From assembly GCA_023247815.1 (NCBI GenBank), contig JAHFFS010000104.1, positions 1 to 5,808 of the forward strand: DNA of 5,808 nt, given 5' to 3'. Below are positions 1 through 5,748 of the stretch, in pieces (positions within the stretch are counted from its first letter, which is position 1; every line of letters starts with the position of its first letter). The translations under genes were made by a program, and so were the position numbers. This DNA comes from Candidatus Omnitrophota bacterium (lineage in GTDB: Bacteria > Omnitrophota > Gorgyraeia > Zapsychrales > JANLHA01). Below the pieces are notes generated by a model that made no database searches, was not told where the DNA came from, and was given only the letters and a program-made list of their open reading frames with translations.

Positions 1-1272
1 ATTTCTGGACGGGCTTTGCCGGATAAGGCGGTTGATATCTTGGATGAAGCTGGTTCGCGCGCCCGTTTGCAGGCGATGGTGGTCCCCGACGAGATCAAGG
101 AGTTGGAAAACAGCATTGAACAGTTGAAGAAGGAAAAGGAAGCGTTCATCAAGAGTCAGAATTTTGAAAAGGCCGCGAAAATGCGAGATGACGAACGCGC
201 GGTCCGTGATCAGTTGGAGAAGGTCAGGGGCGAATGGACGCAGAAGCGCGATAAGGTGACCATGACCTTGGGAGAAGAAGAGATTGCCAAAATCATTTCG
301 CAATGGACGAAGATCCCGTTGGTGCGGCTCGAGCAGAAGGAAAGCGAACGTCTTTTGAAAATGGAGCACCACTTGAAAGATGTCGTTGTCGGGCAGAGCG
401 AACCGATCAGTGCGATTGCCAGGGCGGTGCGCCGTTCCCGTGCCGGGATTAAGAATCCACGTCGGCCGATTGGCTCGTTCATCTTTTTGGGTCCGACCGG
501 TGTTGGGAAAACCTTACTGGCCCAGGCCTTGACGGAATTTATGTTCGGCGACCGTGATGCCTTGATCCAAGTGGATATGTCGGAGTATATGGATAAATTC
601 AACGTCTCGCGGCTCATTGGGGCACCGCCGGGATATGTTGGATATGAAGAAGGAGGCCAGTTAACCGAAAAAGTTCGCCGCAAACCATATTCGGTCATTC
701 TGCTGGATGAGATCGAAAAGGCCCATCCCGATGTTTTCAATATTTTGCTGCAGGTTTTTGAAGAAGGCCGGTTGACGGACAGTTTCGGCCGTAAGGTGGA
801 TTTTCGTAATACGGTCATCATTATGACCTCAAACGTCGGCGCGGACATGCTCCGCCGGCAAGGGTCGTTAGGGTTTATCTCGGCGAAAGAGGATGCCACG
901 TATGAAGACATGAAAAATCGTCTATTGGAAGAAGTCAAAAAAGTTTTCAAACCGGAATTTTTAAACCGTATCGATGACATCATTGTCTTCAAATCGTTGA
1001 CGAAAGAGAACCTTGTGCAGATCGTGGAGATTGAAATCAAAGCATTCACCCTGCGGTTAAAGGAAAAAGACATCCACATCGAATTGGCAAAGGACGCGAT
1101 GGACATTTTGATTGAAAAAGGGTTTGATCCGGTCTTTGGCGCCCGGCCTTTGAAGCGAACCATCCAACGCCTGTTGGAAGATCCGCTCGCGGAAGAAATC
1201 ATTGCCGGACGCTTTAAAGAGGGAACCAAGATCAGCGTCCGACGTAAGGACGACACCCTTATTTTCGAATAA
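1..1272 (+). CDS. clpC: ATP-dependent Clp protease ATP-binding subunit ClpC, C-terminal part (5' end outside the window)
   Basis: AAA+ unfoldase that threads substrate proteins into the ClpP peptidase in the cytoplasm. The frame is open from base 1, so the true start and the first ATPase domain lie upstream; the first visible residues (LPDKAVDILDEAGSRA) are the end of D1. A charged coiled stretch with a UVR-type motif follows (about 145-219, QNFEKAAKMRDDE), which separates ClpC from ClpB and ClpA. The second ATPase domain is complete: Walker A GPTGVGKT (490-513), Walker B VILLDE (694-711), sensor-1 Asn (832-834), arginine finger in FLNRID (Arg 967-969) and sensor-2 GARPLKR (1138-1158). The tripeptide LGF (868-876) sits where ClpC proteins carry the ClpP-docking loop, so a ClpP partner is expected. 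The C-terminal D2 small domain ends normally at TAA. The next gene starts 11 bases later, which suggests co-transcription. No frameshift or missing key residue is seen. Confidence 0.96.
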   Translation: MSGRALPDKAVDILDEAGSRARLQAMVVPDEIKELENSIEQLKKEKEAFIKSQNFEKAAKMRDDERAVRDQLEKVRGEWTQKRDKVTMTLGEEEIAKIISQWTKIPLVRLEQKESERLLKMEHHLKDVVVGQSEPISAIARAVRRSRAGIKNPRRPIGSFIFLGPTGVGKTLLAQALTEFMFGDRDALIQVDMSEYMDKFNVSRLIGAPPGYVGYEEGGQLTEKVRRKPYSVILLDEIEKAHPDVFNILLQVFEEGRLTDSFGRKVDFRNTVIIMTSNVGADMLRRQGSLGFISAKEDATYEDMKNRLLEEVKKVFKPEFLNRIDDIIVFKSLTKENLVQIVEIEIKAFTLRLKEKDIHIELAKDAMDILIEKGFDPVFGARPLKRTIQRLLEDPLAEEIIAGRFKEGTKISVRRKDDTLIFE

Positions 1273-1283
1273 ATTCTTTTCAG

Positions 1284-2270
1284 ATGTTGCCGCGCATGAA
1301 CAGGCCATTGTTTTTTGGATTAGTAATGCTTTTTTTTGTCGGTAACAGCGTTAGCCGTGCCGATACCGCGCTCCCCTTTGCTGGACAGATCGATTTTCTG
1401 CAGAAGCAATTTTTATTATCGTTCAGCCCGCAAGATCAAAAGCCCATTGTTGTTTCGTTGAAAAGAACTGATCAGAACCAATATCAGTTGTCTTTTCAGG
1501 TTGACCATTTCAAAATCGCTTTGTTTGATGTCTCGATGGTGATCGACTGTCAAATGGAAGTCAAAGAACATCCCGCGCAAGGGCTATGGATGGTCGGCAC
1601 GGTCAGAAGCGATTATACGTTGATTGATCAAAAACCCACCGATGGGATTTCCGGGCAATTTGAAGTGAAGGATGGAGTGCTCAATTTGACTCAATTGAAT
1701 TTTGGCGAGGTTGTCATGAATGGCTTTTTGCAATTGAAAGGCAATCATCAGTTGAAGTTGACATTTCATTTGGCGGCCATGCCGCTGGCAGAATTTTTAG
1801 CACTTTTTGTTGATCGTGAGACGGTGTCGGCGGAAGGTGTTGTTGACGGAGACCTGGTCTTGGAGGGAAGTTTATCACAAATGACCCTTAAGGGAAAAGT
1901 GGCGTCCAGTTACGGCCGGGTTGGTAATCTTGAATACGATGAGATCGATGTCAGTGCCGCGGGGATTTTTCCGTTGATTGAACTTACGAATGCCCACGTG
2001 ATCCAGTCGGACGGACTGATTTTTAAAATCCTTGGGAAATTGAATTTGTTGGAACGGGCGACTTTGTTGAATCAGATCAAAGAGCTTGTATTGGTGCCGA
2101 TGGTGGAGACCGAAGAGGACAAATTGGAATGGACCTTGAAGCGAAAGCAGTTGGGGGCAAAGGTTGGGACGACGGAGTTGAAGTATCTTCATCGTAAGAC
2201 TGATGACGCCAAGCACCTTTCCGACGAGCGTTCGGACATGATCGGTGTCGAACAAAAGGTGAAGTTCTAA
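1284..2270 (+). CDS. exported protein of unknown function, AsmA/TamB-like character
   Basis: I do not recognise a named family. The 328-residue product starts with a typical signal peptide: basic MLPRMNR, hydrophobic core about residues 9-20 (LFFGLVMLFFVG), and likely cleavage after SRA (residue 26). The rest is rich in alternating polar/hydrophobic strands with repeated glycine turns, e.g. GVVDGDLVLEGSLSQMTLKG (185-204) and GRVGNLEYDEIDVSAAG (211-227). That pattern is seen in AsmA/TamB-type envelope lipid-transfer proteins; this is inference from texture, not a domain match. Residues 275-328 are charged, and the protein ends IGVEQKVKF, with a terminal Phe and hydrophobics at -3, -7 and -9 like an outer-membrane beta-signal (Gln at -5 does not fit). 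An alternative ATG at 1296 would also give a good signal peptide; neither start has a clear Shine-Dalgarno sequence. It lies 11 bases after clpC and 3 before radA, so it is probably co-transcribed with both. A periplasmic or outer-membrane location is likely. Confidence 0.8.
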   Translation: MLPRMNRPLFFGLVMLFFVGNSVSRADTALPFAGQIDFLQKQFLLSFSPQDQKPIVVSLKRTDQNQYQLSFQVDHFKIALFDVSMVIDCQMEVKEHPAQGLWMVGTVRSDYTLIDQKPTDGISGQFEVKDGVLNLTQLNFGEVVMNGFLQLKGNHQLKLTFHLAAMPLAEFLALFVDRETVSAEGVVDGDLVLEGSLSQMTLKGKVASSYGRVGNLEYDEIDVSAAGIFPLIELTNAHVIQSDGLIFKILGKLNLLERATLLNQIKELVLVPMVETEEDKLEWTLKRKQLGAKVGTTELKYLHRKTDDAKHLSDERSDMIGVEQKVKF

Positions 2271-2273
2271 AAA

Positions 2274-3641
2274 ATGAAGACAAAAACAAATTACGCGTGT
2301 CAGGATTGCGGCCATCAATCATCACGCTGGCTGGGGAAGTGTCCGGAGTGCCAGAGTTGGAACTCGTTTGTCGAGGAGGCTATAATCGAGAAGACCCATC
2401 GCCAACAGCAGATTGTTGAACGGCAAGACAAGGCTGTTCTTTTACGGGACGTGCAAACAGCGACCGATGAGCGGTTTCGTGTGGGAATTAAGGAGGTCGA
2501 TCGAGTTTTGGGTGGCGGTCTGGCCGCGGGCGCGGTGACGCTGATCGGTGGAGACCCCGGCATTGGCAAATCAACCTTGACCTTGCAAATGGTGAGCCTT
2601 TTGAGCCAGCAGGGATTGAAAGTGCTTTATATCAGCGGCGAGGAATCGATCCAGCAAACCAAGATGCGTTCGCAGCGTCTGGGGGTCTTGAAAGCGGATA
2701 GTTTGTACATCATCAATCAGGTCGAGATGCCGGCCATCCGTAATCTCATTTCCCAATTGAAGCCGGACGTTTTGGTGATTGATTCCATCCAAGTGATTTT
2801 TGATCCAGAGATTTCCTCATCGCCGGGCAGTGTCAGTCAAGTCCGGGAGTGCGCGGCCACTTTGACCCAGATCGCCAAGGCCACTGGCATGGCGTTGTTC
2901 ATCATTGGTCATGTGACGAAAGAAGGGATGATCGCCGGGCCAAAGGTTTTGGAACACATCGTTGATACTGTGCTTTACATTGAGGGGGAGCGCTATACCA
3001 GTTATCGGATTTTGCGGACTATGAAAAATCGTTTCGGATCAACGCACGAGATGGGTGTCTTTGAAATGACCGGGGAAGGTTTGAAAGAGGTCGATAACCC
3101 GTCGGAGATTTTTTTGTCTGAGCGGTCTGCCAAGATCTCGGGTTCGGTGGTTGTTCCGATTTTAGAAGGGACCAGGCCGTTTCTCGTCGAGATCCAGGGA
3201 TTGGTGACCCGGTCAAGCTTTGGGATGGTCAGGCACAAGGCGCAAGGGTATGACGCGAACCGTTTGGCGTTGTTGGTCGCGGTGTTGGAGAAGCGGCTTG
3301 ATTTGAACTTGCAGGACAAGGACATTTTTTTGAATGTGGTTGGGGGTGTTAGAATTATGGACCCGGCGGCGGATCTGGCGGTTGGCCTGGCGGTGGCCTC
3401 GGCGCTGTTAGATCGGGTGATTGATTTTAAAACGGTTGTGATGGGGGAGGTCGGATTGGGCTCGGAGGTACGCAGTGTCAGTCAGATCAATTTGCGGATC
3501 AATGAAGCGGCCAAGCTTGGGTTTAAGAAATGTTTTTTGCCGAAGAACAATCTGAAAGCGCAAAAAGTTATCAAAGACGCTGGTATCGAATTGATCGGGG
3601 TTGAAAACGTCAGGGAAGCATTGGATCGTTTAACCAAGTAA
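2274..3641 (+). CDS. radA: DNA repair protein RadA (Sms)
   Basis: RadA is a RecA-like, DnaB-type hexameric ATPase that helps process recombination intermediates and extend RecA-mediated strand exchange. All hallmark parts are present in a 455-residue protein of normal length. They are a four-cysteine zinc finger (C9, C12, C23, C26), Walker A GGDPGIGKST (92-101), Walker B VLVIDSIQ (166-173), and the RadA-specific KNRFG motif (251-255). A Lon-protease-like C-terminal domain follows from about residue 280. Its DPAADLAVGLAVASAL segment (363-378) is RadA-like and lacks the Lon Ser-Lys protease signature, so no proteolysis is expected. The ATG lies 3 bases after the preceding stop. AGGTGA (2257-2262), inside the end of the upstream gene, is a plausible ribosome binding site 11 bases away, which fits translational coupling. 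After the stop there is no gene for 81 bases, only inverted repeats. Confidence 0.98.
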   Translation: MKTKTNYACQDCGHQSSRWLGKCPECQSWNSFVEEAIIEKTHRQQQIVERQDKAVLLRDVQTATDERFRVGIKEVDRVLGGGLAAGAVTLIGGDPGIGKSTLTLQMVSLLSQQGLKVLYISGEESIQQTKMRSQRLGVLKADSLYIINQVEMPAIRNLISQLKPDVLVIDSIQVIFDPEISSSPGSVSQVRECAATLTQIAKATGMALFIIGHVTKEGMIAGPKVLEHIVDTVLYIEGERYTSYRILRTMKNRFGSTHEMGVFEMTGEGLKEVDNPSEIFLSERSAKISGSVVVPILEGTRPFLVEIQGLVTRSSFGMVRHKAQGYDANRLALLVAVLEKRLDLNLQDKDIFLNVVGGVRIMDPAADLAVGLAVASALLDRVIDFKTVVMGEVGLGSEVRSVSQINLRINEAAKLGFKKCFLPKNNLKAQKVIKDAGIELIGVENVREALDRLTK

Positions 3642-3651
3642 ATAACTCAAC

Positions 3652-3706
3652 ACCCCGGGAGTTCAACCCCTGGGGTTACACTCCCGGGGTTGAACCCCGG
3701 GAGTGT
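3652..3706. repeat. nested GC-rich inverted repeats between radA and ispD
   Basis: The 81-base gap is dominated by palindromes. The strongest has perfect 14-base arms, 3678-3691 and 3693-3706 (ACACTCCCGGGGTT and its complement) around a single base. Just before it, 3665-3670 and 3672-3677 form AACCCC-T-GGGGTT. In addition, 3652-3662 (ACCCCGGGAGT) is exactly complementary to 3680-3690 and would enclose the small palindrome. The outer hairpin (3652-3690) and the 29-base hairpin (3678-3706) share 3680-3690, so they exclude each other. No T-run follows on either strand, so this is not a standard intrinsic terminator. It looks like two or three degenerate copies of one REP-like unit. Its role could be mRNA 3'-end protection for radA, or simply an intergenic repeat; the sequence does not decide. 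Confidence 0.9.
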
Positions 3707-3722
3707 CGGTTAGGGTGATGAG

Positions 3723-4415
3723 ATGTCGGTAAAGTGCGAAGTCATTTTAGTGGCGGGGGGCGTTGGGGTGAGGATGAAATCATCGCTCCCTAAACCTTTG
3801 CTGATTCTCAATGGAAAACCTTTGATCACGTATTCCTTAGCGGTTTTTCAGGCCTCGGTGGATGTGGCAAAGATCATCGTCGTCATCCAAGAATCGCTCA
3901 TCGCAAAAATTGAGAGGATCAAGGGCGAATTTGGTTTTGACAAGATCAAATGCATTGTTCAAGGGGGAAAGACCCGACGGGAGTCGGTCAATTGCGGATT
4001 GCGTTGCCTTGACGCGGATACCAAGTTGGTGGCCATTCACGACGCCGCGCGGCCTTTGATTCGAGAAGAATTGGTGGCAAAAGTGATTCGGCAGGCGAAA
4101 AAGAAAAAGGCCGTGACCCTGGGTGTCGCGGTGAAGGCCACGATCAAGCAGGTGAAGGAAAACGGCGCCGTTAAAAAGACGTTGGACCGCAGCGAGCTTT
4201 GGGAGATCCAAACCCCACAGGTCTTTGCAAGGGATTTGATTGTCAAGGCGCATCAAGAAATCAAGGCCGATGTTACGGACGACACCAGTTTGGTTGAGCT
4301 TTTGGGTAAATCGGTTTATGTTTGTGAAGGGAGTTATCAGAACCTTAAGGTGACCACACCGGAAGATCTGTTGGTAGCACAGGCATTTTTAGACGCTGGG
4401 GAACCCAATTTCTGA
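3723..4415 (+). CDS. ispD: 2-C-methyl-D-erythritol 4-phosphate cytidylyltransferase IspD
   Basis: Third enzyme of the MEP isoprenoid pathway: it couples CTP with methylerythritol phosphate to give CDP-methylerythritol and pyrophosphate in the cytoplasm. The 230 residues match the usual family length. The CTP-binding N-terminal loop is VAGGVGVRMKSSLPK, with R17 and K24 spaced as R20 and K27 of the E. coli enzyme. Also present are GGKTRRESVNCGL (81-93), HDAARP (106-111) with D107, KAT (T140), R156, WEIQTPQVF (160-168), VTDDTSLVE (184-192) and NLKVTTPEDL (207-216) with K209. The residue after the loop Lys is Pro (PKP), where most family members have Gln (PKQ); this is a mild oddity in an otherwise complete active site. 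The start is supported by AGGGTG (3712-3717), five bases upstream. The TGA stop lies inside a hairpin, and ispF follows after 32 bases. Confidence 0.96.
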   Translation: MSVKCEVILVAGGVGVRMKSSLPKPLLILNGKPLITYSLAVFQASVDVAKIIVVIQESLIAKIERIKGEFGFDKIKCIVQGGKTRRESVNCGLRCLDADTKLVAIHDAARPLIREELVAKVIRQAKKKKAVTLGVAVKATIKQVKENGAVKKTLDRSELWEIQTPQVFARDLIVKAHQEIKADVTDDTSLVELLGKSVYVCEGSYQNLKVTTPEDLLVAQAFLDAGEPNF

Positions 4416-4431
4416 CCTGCGAGGTCAGAAA
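4409..4431. repeat. perfect hairpin spanning the ispD stop codon
   Basis: Arms TTTCTGACCT (4409-4418) and AGGTCAGAAA (4422-4431) are exact reverse complements around a GCG loop. The left arm contains the ispD TGA stop (4413-4415). The right arm ends directly against the AAGGTAAGGA purine stretch that should bind the ribosome for ispF. No T-run follows, so it is not an intrinsic terminator. A ribosome finishing ispD would melt the stem, which would suit translational coupling of ispF, but a REP-like intergenic repeat is equally possible. Confidence 0.85.
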
Positions 4432-4434
4432 AGG

Positions 4435-4440
4435 TAAGGA
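4435..4440 (+). promoter_or_regulatory. ribosome binding site that favours the second ATG of ispF
   Basis: TAAGGA ends 4 bases before the ATG at 4445 and 7 bases before the ATG at 4448. The latter spacing is closer to optimal, and it gives a protein starting MRIGIGYDIH, the usual IspF N-terminus. An upstream AAGGT (4431-4435) would be 9 bases from the first ATG, so initiation at 4445 is not excluded. Confidence 0.65.
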
Positions 4441-4447
4441 CAAAATG

Positions 4448-4921
4448 ATGCGAATCGGAATCGGTTACGACATACATCCTTTGGTTAAGAACCGCAAGCT
4501 CATTTTAGGCGGGGTCGAGATCCCTTATGTTAAGGGATTAAAAGGACATTCGGACGCGGACGTTCTTTTGCACGCGGTTTGTGACGGGCTTTTGGGAGCA
4601 TTAGGCAAGGGGGATATCGGCGAGCATTTTCCCAATACCGACCCGAAATATAAAAATATATCCAGTCTCAAGCTGTTGGAAAAGGTTGGCGGTTTAGTCA
4701 AAACCGCGGGGATGAAGATCGGCAATATTGACACAGTTGTGATTGCGCAAGAACCCAATATCAAAAAGTACAAGCCGCGAATGCAGAGCGCGATCGCGAA
4801 AGTCTTTAAAATCAAATCAAACCAAGTCAACATCAAAGCCACCACCAATGAAGGCCTTGGCTCCATTGGACGCAAAGAAGGCATCGCTGCTTACGCGGTT
4901 GTTTTGTTGACAGAGAGATAA
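4448..4921 (+). CDS. ispF: 2-C-methyl-D-erythritol 2,4-cyclodiphosphate synthase IspF
   Basis: Fifth step of the MEP pathway: it cyclises CDP-methylerythritol 2-phosphate to methylerythritol cyclodiphosphate, releasing CMP. The family works as a trimer with metal at the subunit interfaces. From the ATG at 4448 the product is 157 residues, and the numbering coincides with E. coli IspF. Metal ligands are D8, H10 and H42; GHSDAD is at 33-38, DIGEHFPNTDP at 56-66, and KATTNEGLG at 130-138 with T133 and E135, followed by GRKEGIAA. Starting at 4445 instead adds only one Met; I chose 4448 because of ribosome-site spacing and family N-termini. It directly follows ispD, the enzyme two steps earlier; the intervening kinase gene ispE is not in the window. 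A short GC palindrome begins one base after the stop. Confidence 0.97.
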   Translation: MRIGIGYDIHPLVKNRKLILGGVEIPYVKGLKGHSDADVLLHAVCDGLLGALGKGDIGEHFPNTDPKYKNISSLKLLEKVGGLVKTAGMKIGNIDTVVIAQEPNIKKYKPRMQSAIAKVFKIKSNQVNIKATTNEGLGSIGRKEGIAAYAVVLLTER

Positions 4922-4922
4922 A

Positions 4923-4939
4923 GGAACCCCCGGGGTTCC
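4923..4939. repeat. short GC-rich palindrome just after ispF
   Basis: GGAACCCC (4923-4930) and GGGGTTCC (4932-4939) are perfect complements around one base. The core AACCCC-N-GGGGTT is the same as in the radA-ispD gap (3665-3677, and inverted in 3686-3698), so they may belong to one repeat family. Only GTTTA follows, which is too few T residues for a confident intrinsic terminator, although it could act as a weak one between ispF and cysE. Confidence 0.75.
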
Positions 4940-4948
4940 GTTTACAAT

Positions 4949-4976
4949 TGATTTCTCCATCAAAAAGCGTTAAGAT
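4949..4976 (+). promoter_or_regulatory. possible sigma-70-type promoter upstream of cysE
   Basis: TTGATT (4949-4954) and TAAGAT (4971-4976) each match four of six bases of the -35 and -10 consensus and are 16 bases apart, in the only A/T-rich gap of the window. Transcription would begin near 4983, leaving a leader of about 36 bases before the cysE ATG. It fits the break left by the palindrome after ispF. Matches this good also arise by chance in A/T-rich DNA. Confidence 0.35.
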
Positions 4977-5009
4977 AGCTTAAGTTTTTAACCAAAAAAA
5001 ATTTTCTAT

Positions 5010-5014
5010 GAGGG
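5010..5014 (+). promoter_or_regulatory. ribosome binding site that supports the upstream cysE start
   Basis: GAGGG lies 4 bases before the ATG at 5019. This is the evidence that the N-terminal hydrophobic segment of the serine acetyltransferase is translated. The internal ATG at 5073, which would give a family-typical soluble N-terminus, has no comparable site. Confidence 0.6.
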
Positions 5015-5018
5015 CAAA

Positions 5019-5693
5019 ATGACTATTTTTTTTATTTTTTTACTTATCATCGTGATCGTGGTTTTAACGTCGATGGTCTTTTCCGATGAGATCAAGGCTA
5101 CTCTTGAAAGGGACCCGGCCGCCAAATCCAAATTTGAGATTTTGCTTTTGTATCCCGGGCTGCACGCGGTCATCGCGCATCGCATCGCGCATTTTTTTTG
5201 GAAACGCAACATTCCGATTCTGCCACGTTGGTTATCGCAGGTCACGCGTTTTTTTACCGGCATTGAAATCCATCCTGGAGCGCGGATCGGCAAAGGGCTC
5301 TTCATTGATCATGGGATGGGAGTTGTCGTCGGTGAGACCTCGATCATCGGAGATAATGTCACCCTTTTCCAAGGGGCCACCTTAGGCGGGACCGGAAAAG
5401 AAACCGGAAAGCGTCACCCAACGATCGGGAACCAGGTTGTCGTGGGTGCTGGTGCCAAGATATTGGGCAATATTACGGTGGGCGATCATGCTTATATCGG
5501 GGCCAACGCGGTTGTCCTGCGCGACGTTCCGGCCAATTCAACGGTCGTTGGAGTTCCTGGCCATATCACCAAACAAGATGGCAAAAAAATCGATTCTTTA
5601 ATGGATCACGTGCACGTCTCTGATCCCATGATGCAGAATATGAAAGAGCTGCTGATACGGATCAAACATCTCGAAGATAAAATTCAAAAGTAA
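5019..5693 (+). CDS. cysE: serine O-acetyltransferase with N-terminal membrane segment (CysE/EpsC type)
   Basis: Transfers acetyl from acetyl-CoA to L-serine, giving O-acetylserine, the substrate for cysteine synthase. The 224-residue protein resembles the short Bacillus-type enzyme. It has DPAAKSKFEILLLYPGLHA (32-50), AHRIAHFFWKR (53-63), and then a left-handed beta-helix of hexapeptide repeats from about residue 82. GIEIHPG (81-87) carries E83 and FIDHGMG (95-101) carries the catalytic His98. GGTGKETGKRHPTIG (123-137) and VVGVPG (176-181) complete the signature. The C-terminus (205-224) looks like a short coiled coil. Residues 3-20 (IFFIFLLIIVIVVLTSMV) form a strongly hydrophobic helix that the B. 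subtilis enzyme lacks, suggesting membrane anchoring. Without it, translation from Met19 (ATG 5073) would give a conventional protein. The first codons contain T8 and T7 runs. A GAGGG site supports the upstream start. O-acetyltransferases of other substrates share the fold, but the motifs favour serine. Confidence 0.93.
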   Translation: MTIFFIFLLIIVIVVLTSMVFSDEIKATLERDPAAKSKFEILLLYPGLHAVIAHRIAHFFWKRNIPILPRWLSQVTRFFTGIEIHPGARIGKGLFIDHGMGVVVGETSIIGDNVTLFQGATLGGTGKETGKRHPTIGNQVVVGAGAKILGNITVGDHAYIGANAVVLRDVPANSTVVGVPGHITKQDGKKIDSLMDHVHVSDPMMQNMKELLIRIKHLEDKIQK

Positions 5694-5748
5694 CCGCCAT
5701 TAACAAAGTGTGGCTTCTTTCATCCGTTGTTTCTCCAAATCAGTCCTT

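Noticed and set aside
210..1256. 348-codon open frame on the minus strand
   Set aside because: It lies wholly opposite clpC, whose motifs are intact; the translation is rich in Ser and Arg with no recognisable domain, typical of an antisense shadow.
1..1272. ClpB disaggregase instead of ClpC
   Set aside because: ClpB has a long coiled-coil middle domain; here the linker is short with a UVR-like motif, and an LGF ClpP-docking tripeptide is present.
1875..2318. 147-codon minus-strand frame across the unknown gene and the radA start
   Set aside because: It overlaps two plus-strand genes, is His/Leu/Gln-rich without motifs, and has no ribosome site; treated as a shadow.
3678..3706. Rho-independent terminator after radA
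   Set aside because: The stem is strong, but the bases after it (CGGTTAGGG) contain no T-run, and the opposite strand has none either; reported as a repeat instead.
3652..3706. CRISPR repeat or insertion-sequence end
   Set aside because: There are no regularly spaced repeats with unique spacers, no transposase frame and no target duplication visible.
3837..4256. 139-codon minus-strand frame inside ispD
   Set aside because: It is opposite a complete, well-conserved IspD and has no supporting signal.
4970..4990. Weak hairpin TTAAG-ATAG-CTTAA followed by TTTTT as a terminator
   Set aside because: A five-pair, A/T-only stem is too weak to terminate reliably, and it overlaps the candidate -10 element.
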